DNA of 8,392 nt, taken from assembly GCA_052034295.1 (NCBI GenBank), contig JBPOIS010000009.1, forward strand, positions 1 to 8,392, in the 5' to 3' direction. This DNA is from JBPOIS01 sp052034295 (GTDB lineage Bacteria > Pseudomonadota > Gammaproteobacteria > Pseudomonadales > Moraxellaceae). The translations under genes were made by a program, and so were the position numbers. Below are positions 1 to 6,241 of the stretch, piece after piece; position 1 is the first letter of the stretch; the number at the start of each line of letters is the position of its first letter. Below the pieces are notes generated by a model. That model did no database searches and had not been told where the DNA came from. It saw only the letters and a program-made list of their open reading frames with translations.

Positions 1-1114
1 GCGGCAGGTACGCCATGGCATAGGCTTTCATCTGGAACAGATCAGCACGGTCCAGCTTGCCGGCCTGCAAAGGGTCAGCGTGCTCCAGTCGCTTCCATTT
101 GGCATCCAGCAGGGCGACCACCCGACCTTGCGGATCACACAGCAACAGATCCGGCACCAGCTCGTGCAGCGCCTGATGGAACAAATACCGGCCCTTGCCC
201 TGCTCACGCAGTTGCCACCCTGGCGGCAGTCCTGGGCGCAGTTGCCGGGCCACCGCGTGTTCAAACAACCGATTCATGTCCAGCAGCAGCGACCAGCCCG
301 CCGCAGCGCCTACGGTGGTGATCGGCATCTGCCGGGTCAGCAGCCAGTACAGCCAATCCAGCGCCGTCCGATACGCGGTCATGCCGCGCGCCAGCTGCAC
401 CGCCCGCCAGTCGCGCCGCCAGTCCAGCGACACCGGAATGCCCTCGAAGTGCAGCCGCAACTGCCGCAGCTGCTGGTGTTGCCCGGCATTCAGGGGCTGG
501 CGACTGAGCTCGTGCAGCAGCCGGTGCAACAGCCTGTTTTCGGCGCGGTCCTGCGTGTACACCGGAAACCGGCAATACAGCCGCTCACGGTGGAGGCTGT
601 TGTGGCGCACCTGCTCTGCCACCAGCAGCCGCCCGCGCAGCACCGCCTGCTGGCCTTCCTGCTCACCATAGGCACTGCGCAGCCCATGCCGTACCACCTG
701 TGCCACCGCCGCCAGCATCTGCCCGACCCACAGCGACCACAGCGGCCATGATGCCAGCGCCACATGGGCCTGCCAGGACAAAAACTGCGGAAACTCCGGC
801 ACCTGCTGCAGCATCTGCACCAGCAACTGACGTCCGGCCTGTACGCCAGTTTCCGAGTCCAGCCGTGTGGTTTTGGGCAGGATTTCCAGTTGATCCCCAC
901 CGGGGGACTGGATCAGCCCGACAAACTGCTGCAATTTCAACACGCTTTTGCGCTGGTATATGGCAGGCTTGAGGGCGCGATCCAGTGTCTCCTCGGCGGC
1001 TGCATACAGCCAGTCAAAAAACCCCACTGGAATCAGCGTCACCCGCGCCGGTGCATCGGTCCAGCAGCCCACTGGGGCCACATACTCATGCTCCAGCACC
1101 GTGTACACGGCCAT
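1..1114 (-). CDS. mcrC: McrC-like nuclease subunit of a McrBC restriction system (3' end outside window)
   Basis: Nuclease partner of McrB in a type IV, modification-dependent restriction complex. The minus-strand frame is open for 371 codons from the ATG at 1114 to the left window edge with no stop, so the C-terminus is missing. My translation shows McrC family motifs in order: LEILPK at residues 76-81, LRGRL at 159-163 followed by QVRHN at 168-172, DMNRLFE at 279-285, then a PD-(D/E)XK core with P321-D322, D337-A-K339 and a trailing D358-LFQ-M-AYA. The catalytic residues are therefore present and the reading frame is unbroken. The start ATG overlaps the mcrB stop by one base (TGATG), indicating translational coupling, and the two products should act as a complex on DNA in the cytoplasm. 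Base composition is very G+C-rich (48 of 60 bases in 361-420). Family assignment is strong; the modified base it attacks cannot be read from the sequence. Confidence 0.93.
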   Translation of the reverse strand, partial: MAVYTVLEHEYVAPVGCWTDAPARVTLIPVGFFDWLYAAAEETLDRALKPAIYQRKSVLKLQQFVGLIQSPGGDQLEILPKTTRLDSETGVQAGRQLLVQMLQQVPEFPQFLSWQAHVALASWPLWSLWVGQMLAAVAQVVRHGLRSAYGEQEGQQAVLRGRLLVAEQVRHNSLHRERLYCRFPVYTQDRAENRLLHRLLHELSRQPLNAGQHQQLRQLRLHFEGIPVSLDWRRDWRAVQLARGMTAYRTALDWLYWLLTRQMPITTVGAAAGWSLLLDMNRLFEHAVARQLRPGLPPGWQLREQGKGRYLFHQALHELVPDLLLCDPQGRVVALLDAKWKRLEHADPLQAGKLDRADLFQMKAYAMAYLP

Positions 1115-2967
1115 CAGCCTGTGGCCCCCGGCCAGACATAAACCGCCCGATAGGCATCAGGCTGGGCAAACACCCCGTCGGCCTGCTGCAAGGCCGGATT
1201 GATCCGGTGGCGCGGCAGCAGATGGACCGGTGCCGGACCAAACAGCGCCTGCGCGTCGGTGTTGACCTCCTGTACCATCTGCTGCTCGGCAGGTTTCAGG
1301 TGATCGGCCAGCACCAGACGGATTTTTGACCAGTCTTCAAAAAAATACTCGGCCAGCAGCGGGATGATTTTATTCAAAAAAACCTGCCGCAAATCGTCCA
1401 GGGTTTTGACCGGCAAAAAATACGCATGGCCAATCACATAATCGCGGCCAATCAGCGCCTCAATGCGCTGGTTGATGGTGTCCAGCAGCTGCGGTACATC
1501 TACACCGTCCACAGGGCCCAGCAGACCTGGTTCGGGCATCAATTCGACAAACTCAAAGCGCCGCCGCAGTGCCGTGTCCAGTGGCGTCAGCGAACGGTCG
1601 GCGCTGTTCATGCTGCCGTAAATGCTGACATTGGCCGGTACGCTGAATGATTTTCTCGTGTGCGGCAATACCACCGACAAGGCATTTTCTTTACCTTCAC
1701 GCTTGTCCAGCTCAATCAGGCTGATCAGTTCACCAAAAATCCGGCTGACATTGCCCCGGTTGATTTCATCAATAAACAGGGCGTAATTGTGCTCGGGATG
1801 CGCTTTGGCTTCCCGGCACAGTTCCAGAAAAATCCCTTCGCGGATTTCATAGCCGATCTGACTGCTGTCATCATCCTGTTGCAGTTTGGGCCGCAGCCCT
1901 TCGATGAAGTCTTCATACCCATACGACTGGTGAAAGGTCACGCTGCGGTAGCGGTGGATTTTTTCAGTACTTCTCGGACCTTCCTGAAGTTGCTGCAAAA
2001 TTTTTGGTGCCTGAGGAAACAGTTCGACCGCATCCTCCAGCAGGAACCATTTTTTGCCCTGTGCAATGCGGTCAAAATAGGACTGGCTTGAGCGTTTTTC
2101 GACCGGAAAACCGATGTCGGCAAGGTCCAGTTTGGCGTGTTTATACAGGGCATCCAGTGCGGTGCCGAGCAAATTGGCCTCACGTCCGTTGATTTCCGCC
2201 TTGGCCCTGAAGATGTCATGGCGGATGATTTCGGCACAGGGTATCGGCTGGCCCTGTTCCAGCAGCACCAGAAACACCACCTGCGCCCAGGTCAAAAAAC
2301 GCACCTGCTCCTGCAGAAAAACCCCGTGCGGCTGCCCGGCCAGCTCATCGGTGTATTGCTCACGCTGCAGGCGCTGCAGTTCGTAGGTCTTGCCGGTGCC
2401 GGGCGGACCGTAGTAGATGACATTGGCGGCCAATGCATCTTTTTGAACAGGAAAATTTTCCAGGGCATCATTTTGACACAAAGCCTCTCCGGGTGGCACC
2501 AACACTGGATCTTCTTTATATACTGGAAGAAATTTCTGGTAATCCTGCGGTTTATCTTCAAAAACAAAGTCAAGCAGTGCATCAGCTTTCCAATCTTTTC
2601 CAGCACAGACTTTCCAATAAGCCTTTTGCTGTGTATAAAAAAACCAGACTCGTGATTGATAGTTCCGCTGCCATTGGACTTTGATCTGCCAGTCAGAAGA
2701 ATGTCCAGTCACTTGGCCCAGCGCCTTAATCGCCATGACCGAAACGGGTTTTTCCTGATCTCCAAAAGGCAAATTGTATTTCTGCACATACGAAGCTTTG
2801 ATGGCCACCCAGGCCCCTATGGGAATTGCACGGCCAATTTTTTTGGCAACCAAATCTTCGGCATTGGTTTCCCAGATGCCTTCATCCAGAAATCGCTGGG
2901 TCTGATCCTCGCCATCAATGGTTGCACCCAAAAAATAGCAACAGTCTTTTTGTCCTGCCATCATCAT
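1114..2967 (-). CDS. mcrB: McrB-like AAA+ NTPase, motor and recognition subunit of type IV restriction system
   Basis: Protein of 617 residues. Family members use NTP hydrolysis, often GTP, to translocate DNA and activate McrC. Walker A is GPPGTGKT (187-194), Walker B is FIDEINRG (398-405), and the McrB signature MNSADRS (453-459) is followed by the arginine run R468-R470. A TFHQSYGYEDFIEG block (344-357) is typical of McrB motors. Residues about 10-120 form a separate domain rich in aromatic residues (W32, W53, W94, W99, W108, W118) that resembles the EVE/YTH-like modified-base-binding domains of some McrB proteins; this is inference. Residues about 222-315, between Walker A and the TFHQSY block, look like an inserted winged-helix-type domain. 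The start is one of three consecutive ATGs (2967, 2964, 2961). The GGTGGA at 2968-2973 is better spaced for the second or third. The first overlaps the upstream rhodanese stop by four bases. The 5' third is much more A+T-rich than mcrC, suggesting mosaic origin. Confidence 0.93.
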   Translation of the reverse strand: MMMAGQKDCCYFLGATIDGEDQTQRFLDEGIWETNAEDLVAKKIGRAIPIGAWVAIKASYVQKYNLPFGDQEKPVSVMAIKALGQVTGHSSDWQIKVQWQRNYQSRVWFFYTQQKAYWKVCAGKDWKADALLDFVFEDKPQDYQKFLPVYKEDPVLVPPGEALCQNDALENFPVQKDALAANVIYYGPPGTGKTYELQRLQREQYTDELAGQPHGVFLQEQVRFLTWAQVVFLVLLEQGQPIPCAEIIRHDIFRAKAEINGREANLLGTALDALYKHAKLDLADIGFPVEKRSSQSYFDRIAQGKKWFLLEDAVELFPQAPKILQQLQEGPRSTEKIHRYRSVTFHQSYGYEDFIEGLRPKLQQDDDSSQIGYEIREGIFLELCREAKAHPEHNYALFIDEINRGNVSRIFGELISLIELDKREGKENALSVVLPHTRKSFSVPANVSIYGSMNSADRSLTPLDTALRRRFEFVELMPEPGLLGPVDGVDVPQLLDTINQRIEALIGRDYVIGHAYFLPVKTLDDLRQVFLNKIIPLLAEYFFEDWSKIRLVLADHLKPAEQQMVQEVNTDAQALFGPAPVHLLPRHRINPALQQADGVFAQPDAYRAVYVWPGATG

Positions 2968-3266
2968 TCCACCAACCCTGCCGCCTTTGCCGCCCGCGTA
3001 CCGCCCTTGAGTTCGACGTATTCCCGCGACGGATCAAGACTTTCCAACAGCGCACAGGCCCGCCCGGCCTTGGTCCCGCCGCCGCACAGCACATAAATCG
3101 GCTGCCCCGCCGGCACCGTGGCCAGCAGCGCCGCCGTCAGCGTCTCCAGTGGCTGGCTCACCGCCCCGCGCAGGTGCCCTTCGGCATGGCTGGCGGCATC
3201 ACGCACGTCCCAGATCGTGGCGGGCTGGCTGAGGTCCAGCGCGGTCACCTGAAGTTCACGGATCAT
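2964..3266 (-). CDS. Single-domain rhodanese-like sulfurtransferase
   Basis: A 100-residue cytoplasmic protein of the single-domain rhodanese family, which carries sulfur as a persulfide on an active-site cysteine. Visible hallmarks are the WDVRD element at 19-23, HLRGAVSQPL at 31-40, the active loop beginning at C61 (C-G-G-G-T-K-A), and a C-terminal GGTRAAKAAG segment (88-97). The catalytic cysteine is present. There is no signal peptide or membrane segment. AAGGG at 3273-3277 lies six bases before the ATG at 3266, a good ribosome binding site. The stop overlaps the first mcrB ATG by four bases (ATGA), so it is probably the first gene of a rhodanese-mcrB-mcrC transcript. Whether it serves the restriction system or is just the resident gene beside which mcrBC landed cannot be decided here. 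Confidence 0.88.
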   Translation of the reverse strand: MIRELQVTALDLSQPATIWDVRDAASHAEGHLRGAVSQPLETLTAALLATVPAGQPIYVLCGGGTKAGRACALLESLDPSREYVELKGGTRAAKAAGLVE

Positions 3267-3275
3267 GTTTGGCCC

Positions 3276-3304
3276 TTGTATCTGCTGGTCAAGCCGCCTA
3301 GCAT
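3276..3304 (+). promoter_or_regulatory. Candidate sigma-70 promoter for yajQ
   Basis: In the 71-base divergent gap between the rhodanese and yajQ, TTGTAT (3276-3281) and TAGCAT (3299-3304) each match the -35 and -10 consensus at four of six positions and are exactly 17 bases apart. Transcription would start near 3311, giving a leader of about 27 bases. I found no equally good match reading left for the rhodanese-mcrBC direction. Confidence 0.35.
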
Positions 3305-3337
3305 CGCAAACAGATTTGACCCCGTAAAGGTGACCCC

Positions 3338-3826
3338 ATGCCCTCTTTTGATGTTGTGTCCGAACTCGAACTGTTTGAAGTCAACCACGCCGTGCAGAAC
3401 ACCCAGAAGGAAATCGCCACCCGCTTTGATTTCCGCGGTTCGGACGTGTCGATTGAACTGAACGAAAAAGCCAAGGAAATCAAGATCACTGGCGAAAACG
3501 AACTCCAGGTCGAAAACGTCTACGCCATGCTGGAAAACCACTTCCACAAGCGCAAGATCGACATTCAGGCCCTCGACGCCCAGAAGGCCAGCGCCAGCGG
3601 CAAGCACATCATTCAGGTGGTGAAACTCAAGGATGGCCTGGACGGCGACAGTGCCAAAAAAATCGCCAAGGCGATCAAGGACAGCGGCATCAAGGTGCAG
3701 GCGTCAATCCAGGGCGACAAGGTGCGCGTCACCGACAAGAAGCGCGACACCCTGCAACAGGTGATGGCGCTGCTGCGTGAGGGCAATTTTGGCCTGCCGC
3801 TGCAGTTCAACAACTTCAAGGACTGA
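3338..3826 (+). CDS. yajQ: YajQ family nucleotide (cyclic-di-GMP) binding protein
   Basis: A 162-residue protein matching YajQ in length and over its whole length: it opens with MPSFDVVSELELFEV, has the RFDFRGSDVSIE block (29-40), and ends GLPLQFNNFKD. YajQ has two ferredoxin-like folds; some members bind cyclic di-GMP and alter transcription of virulence or other genes, while others are reported to bind nucleotides or RNA. It is cytoplasmic. AAGG at 3327-3330 precedes the ATG at 3338 by seven bases, a clear ribosome binding site. The thioesterase-like gene follows after 21 bases on the same strand. From memory the sequence is closest to Acinetobacter/Moraxellaceae YajQ, the best taxonomic clue in the window. 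The ligand in this organism is inferred from the family, not seen. Confidence 0.95.
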   Translation: MPSFDVVSELELFEVNHAVQNTQKEIATRFDFRGSDVSIELNEKAKEIKITGENELQVENVYAMLENHFHKRKIDIQALDAQKASASGKHIIQVVKLKDGLDGDSAKKIAKAIKDSGIKVQASIQGDKVRVTDKKRDTLQQVMALLREGNFGLPLQFNNFKD

Positions 3827-3847
3827 GTCTTTTTTTTGGAGCCTGCC

Positions 3848-4348
3848 ATGAGCAAACCCAATCGCCTGATGAAAATCACCAACGCCACCGCCCGCCTGCC
3901 CGAGGGCATGCGCAGTCTGGCCCTGTCGAAGATTTTTGGTCAGGCCGTGCCCATGGTGGGCACCGCCAGCATCCGCTATCTGGAAGTGACGCCCGCCCGC
4001 GTGGTCTGCCACATCCCCCACAAGCGTGGCATGCAAAACCACATCAAGGGCGTACACGCCGCCGCCATGGCGCTGCTGGCCGAGACCGCCACCGGCTTCG
4101 TGACCGGGCTGAATGTGCCGGATGACCGGCTGATGCTGATCAAATCCCTGCATGTGGACTACAAGCGCGTGGCCAAAGGCAGCCTGACCGCCACCGCCAC
4201 CCTGAGCGATGAGCAGCGCCAGTACATTGCCAGCGAGACCAAAGGCGAACTGACCGTGCCAGTCACGGTGGTGGATGAATCCGGACAGGAGCCGATCCGC
4301 TGCGAAATGGTCTGGGCCTGGCTGCCGCGCAAGAAAAAACCGGCCTGA
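3848..4348 (+). CDS. DUF4442 hotdog-fold, thioesterase-like protein
   Basis: A 166-residue protein resembling DUF4442, a hotdog-fold group related to acyl-CoA thioesterases. The diagnostic part is NHIKGVHAAAMALLAE (64-79), the central-helix region where hotdog enzymes bind the thioester and carry catalytic His and Glu/Asp residues. The strands MVGTASIRYLEVTPARVVCHIP before it and SLHVDYKRVAKGSLTATATL after it fit the fold. No signal peptide or membrane segment is visible, so it is probably cytoplasmic. I start it at the ATG at 3848 because GGAG (3838-3841) lies six bases upstream; a TTG at 3836 in the same frame overlaps that site and is unlikely. It follows yajQ by 21 bases and is probably co-transcribed. 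The physiological acyl substrate is unknown. Confidence 0.85.
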   Translation: MSKPNRLMKITNATARLPEGMRSLALSKIFGQAVPMVGTASIRYLEVTPARVVCHIPHKRGMQNHIKGVHAAAMALLAETATGFVTGLNVPDDRLMLIKSLHVDYKRVAKGSLTATATLSDEQRQYIASETKGELTVPVTVVDESGQEPIRCEMVWAWLPRKKKPA

Positions 4349-4369
4349 TCCTGCACCCGGCCACAGGCC
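4334..4369 (-). terminator. Candidate Rho-independent terminator of the GGDEF gene
   Basis: Read on the minus strand just past the stop of the GGDEF gene, GGCCTG (4364-4369) pairs with CAGGCC (4342-4347) across a 16-base loop, and after GG comes a run of six T (4334-4339). The all-matched 6-pair stem plus T-run fits an intrinsic terminator, although the loop is long. It overlaps the last codons of the convergent thioesterase-like gene. Confidence 0.4.
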
Positions 4370-5575
4370 TCAGGAGGGCTGTGGGGGCGATGCGGGGGCA
4401 GACAGTCCATACAGCAGGTATTCTTCGTTGACCTGCACCTGCGTCAACCAGTGATTGCGGCTGCCGCGCTGGGCCAGCTCGTGGCGCAGGCAATCCAGCA
4501 ATTGCTGGCTGGACAGCGCCTCACGATGCTGGGCATCCAGACTCAGCACCACGGCCGCAATCCGCAGCGGCAGCCCAGTGCCCTCGCGGCACACCGGCGT
4601 CTGCTGCAGCATGGCCTGTCGGCAGCGATCGGTCAGGATCGCCGCCACCCGCGCCGAGGCCCCTTCCATCACCAGCACCCATTCGTCATCGCCCAGCCTG
4701 CCGATTTCGTCCTGGGTGCGCAGCTGGGTGCGGATCTGCTCGGTGCCCTGCCGCAGCATCTGATCCACCGCCACAAAGCCGCAGCGCTGCTGCAGCTCCG
4801 GCAGCTGCTCCAGACGCAGCATCACCACCGACAGCGGCGCGGTCCCGGCGGGCAGCCGGGCCTCCAGATGCGCCAGCAGTGCGGGGCGGTTCAGCGCCTG
4901 GCTGATTGGCTCCAGCCGTTCGGCCTGCGCCAGCCGCGTGCCCAGTTGCTGCCAGCGGGTGCGGATGAAATACCCCCCCACCCCTGTGGCCAGCGCCAGC
5001 GGTGCCAGATAAAACACCTGCGACCAGAACTGGAAGCGCAGGGCGCTGCGGTCCGCCACGATCATCGACACACTGTACGACGGGGCGTAGGGAATGTAGC
5101 CTTCCAGCGACAGGCTGCTCAGCACCAGCCAGCTCAGCAGCGACAGCGCCACCATGCCCATGACGGCTGGTCTGGGCAGTAAAAACAGCAGCAAAAACGG
5201 CACCCCGGCCAGTGCAAATCCATACACCAGCGTCAGAGTGCCGATGCCATACCCGGCAAACAGCATGATGCCGCTGTACAGCCCGGTGGCCACATAGCTC
5301 AGCCGCATGTCCCAGCGCTGCTGCTGGTGCATCCGCCAGCACACCAGCAGCACCAGCAGCCCCCCCACGAGGGCCAGCCCATACAGGGACAGGATCTGAA
5401 AAATCAGCTCAGGCCGGAAAGCGAGGTGATACAGCGGATGGGACAGCGCCGCCAGCGCCCAGACGATGTAGCTGGACAGCTGCACAATCATCATCAGCAT
5501 GAGCAGGGCCACCGCCGAGGTGTAGCGCATCCCCAGCGGACTATAGTGTGAAGCAGGCAGCGTGGTGGGGCCCAT
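4370..5575 (-). CDS. Membrane protein with degenerate GGDEF domain
   Basis: From the ATG at 5575 this is 401 residues: about six hydrophobic segments (near 18-44, 59-79, 92-110, 112-133, 138-156, 183-203), then a cytoplasmic GGDEF-type domain from about 215. GGDEF enzymes make cyclic di-GMP from two GTP, but here the signature reads GDDEW (295-299, within RLGDDEWVLV), and the segment that normally holds the metal-binding Asp and FK-x-x-ND-x-x-GH reads LRLEQLPELQQRCGF (253-267). Catalysis is therefore doubtful; it may be a sensor, GTP-binding or scaffold protein. For the start, AGGG at 5582-5585 sits six bases before the ATG at 5575. An ATG at 5581 is the alternative. The frame stays open to 5677, but a -10 box lies inside that part. 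Its 3' end faces the thioesterase-like gene. Confidence 0.85.
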   Translation of the reverse strand: MGPTTLPASHYSPLGMRYTSAVALLMLMMIVQLSSYIVWALAALSHPLYHLAFRPELIFQILSLYGLALVGGLLVLLVCWRMHQQQRWDMRLSYVATGLYSGIMLFAGYGIGTLTLVYGFALAGVPFLLLFLLPRPAVMGMVALSLLSWLVLSSLSLEGYIPYAPSYSVSMIVADRSALRFQFWSQVFYLAPLALATGVGGYFIRTRWQQLGTRLAQAERLEPISQALNRPALLAHLEARLPAGTAPLSVVMLRLEQLPELQQRCGFVAVDQMLRQGTEQIRTQLRTQDEIGRLGDDEWVLVMEGASARVAAILTDRCRQAMLQQTPVCREGTGLPLRIAAVVLSLDAQHREALSSQQLLDCLRHELAQRGSRNHWLTQVQVNEEYLLYGLSAPASPPQPS

Positions 5576-5613
5576 GAACATCCCTGGATGGCTGGCAGGT
5601 CTCCTGTTCCGGG

Positions 5614-5619
5614 AGTATA
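5614..5619 (-). promoter_or_regulatory. Candidate -10 box for the GGDEF gene
   Basis: On the minus strand TATACT matches the sigma-70 -10 consensus at five of six positions, about 38 bases before the chosen start, giving a leader of about 30 bases. No convincing -35 hexamer lies 16-19 bases upstream, so the promoter may need an activator. Its position argues against using ATGs upstream of 5581. Confidence 0.4.
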
Positions 5620-5688
5620 GCGGACTCTGCCGCGTATCCCCACATACCCCCAAAAGAACCCGCCCGCTCTGGGCCACGCATCCCCAAT

Positions 5689-5708
5689 CGCTGGGAAAGC
5701 GCCCAGCG
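5689..5708 (-). terminator. Perfect 7-bp hairpin after trxC
   Basis: CGCTGGG (minus strand, 5708-5702) and CCCAGCG (5695-5689) form a perfect 7-pair stem around a 6-base loop, 15 bases past the trxC stop. No T-run follows directly, so it is not a classic intrinsic terminator; it could stabilise the 3' end of the mRNA or assist Rho-dependent termination of the efflux operon. Confidence 0.35.
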
Positions 5709-5722
5709 GCCCCTGTGCCGGA

Positions 5723-6142
5723 TCAGCGGAATTGCTGCAGCCACTGTACCAGCTGGCTGGCCTGCATCACCCCGGACTGGCGGGCCACCTCCCGGCCATT
5801 TTTGAACACCATCAGCGTGGGAATGCTGCGGATGCCCAGCCGGGCACTGGTCTGCCGGGCCACTTCGGTGTCCACCTTGACGAAGCGCACCCCCGGCAGC
5901 AGCCGCGCCGCCTGCTCAAACTGCGGGGCCATCATCCGGCACGGCCCACACCACGCCGCCCAGAAATCCACCACCACCGGCAGCTCAGTGCCCTGCACAT
6001 AGCGGTCAAACCCGGCATCGTCCAGCGCCACGGGATGGTCCGGCAGCAGGACGGCCTTGCACTGGCCGCACACCGGCTGTTCTTGCAAGCGCTCCTCGGG
6101 CACCCGGTTTTTGGTCAGGCACTGCGGACAGACAATCAACAT
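5723..6142 (-). CDS. trxC: Thioredoxin 2 with N-terminal zinc ribbon
   Basis: Cytoplasmic thiol-disulfide reductase. At 139 residues it equals the usual TrxC length. It has an N-terminal zinc ribbon of two CxxC pairs (C5/C8 and C25/C28) followed by a thioredoxin fold with the active site W64-C-G-P-C68, the upstream strand VVVDFWAAWCGPC, and the cis-proline motif S-I-P108-T. In E. coli, TrxC is induced by oxidative stress through OxyR and reduces ribonucleotide reductase, PAPS reductase and peroxidase partners. The ATG at 6142 is chosen because GAGGAG (6150-6155) lies seven bases upstream and the protein then begins MLIVCPQC as in TrxC; an open frame reaching 6208 adds only non-homologous residues. 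It is the last gene of a minus-strand run after the rhodanese gene (99-base gap), suggesting it supplies electrons to a sulfur or thiol stress pathway. Confidence 0.95.
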   Translation of the reverse strand: MLIVCPQCLTKNRVPEERLQEQPVCGQCKAVLLPDHPVALDDAGFDRYVQGTELPVVVDFWAAWCGPCRMMAPQFEQAARLLPGVRFVKVDTEVARQTSARLGIRSIPTLMVFKNGREVARQSGVMQASQLVQWLQQFR

Positions 6143-6160
6143 GCTTTTTCTCCTCAAGGC

Positions 6161-6204
6161 AAAAAACGGCATCTGCACATCAGCCCACTGTAGGCCGTGT
6201 GCAG
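6161..6204 (-). terminator. Hairpin with T-run between rhodanese and trxC, possible attenuator
   Basis: On the minus strand CTGCACA (6204-6198) pairs with TGTGCAG (6179-6173) around an 18-base loop, followed after six bases by TTTTTT (6166-6161), just ahead of the trxC ribosome binding site. The stem is short and the T-run offset, so at most it is a weak terminator that lowers trxC expression relative to the genes before it. Confidence 0.25.
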
Positions 6205-6241
6205 GCATCCTGCGGGGGCGTTTTTTGTGAAAAATCCCGGG

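Noticed and set aside
80..751. Plus-strand open frame of 223 codons opposite mcrC
   Set aside because: It is Gln/Pro/Arg-rich antisense shadow of the G+C-rich mcrC gene, with no ribosome binding site and no recognisable family.
3836..3847. TTG start for the thioesterase-like gene giving four extra residues
   Set aside because: The TTG overlaps the GGAG ribosome binding site that serves the ATG at 3848.
3263..4153. Minus-strand open frames opposite yajQ and the thioesterase-like gene
   Set aside because: The plus-strand products match known families over their full length; the minus-strand frames are Gly/His-rich shadows.
4451..5182. Plus-strand open frame of 243 codons opposite the GGDEF gene
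   Set aside because: Low-complexity Gln/His/Arg composition typical of an antisense shadow; the minus strand carries recognisable membrane and GGDEF-type domains.
5576..5677. N-terminal extension of the GGDEF protein to an ATG at 5677
   Set aside because: The extension is Arg/Ser/Pro-rich, unlike a membrane protein N-terminus, and contains the best -10 box of the region.
6201..6226. Plus-strand hairpin GCAGG-CAT-CCTGC followed by a T-run
   Set aside because: The T-run is seven bases away from the stem and no plus-strand gene ends here, so there is nothing for it to terminate.
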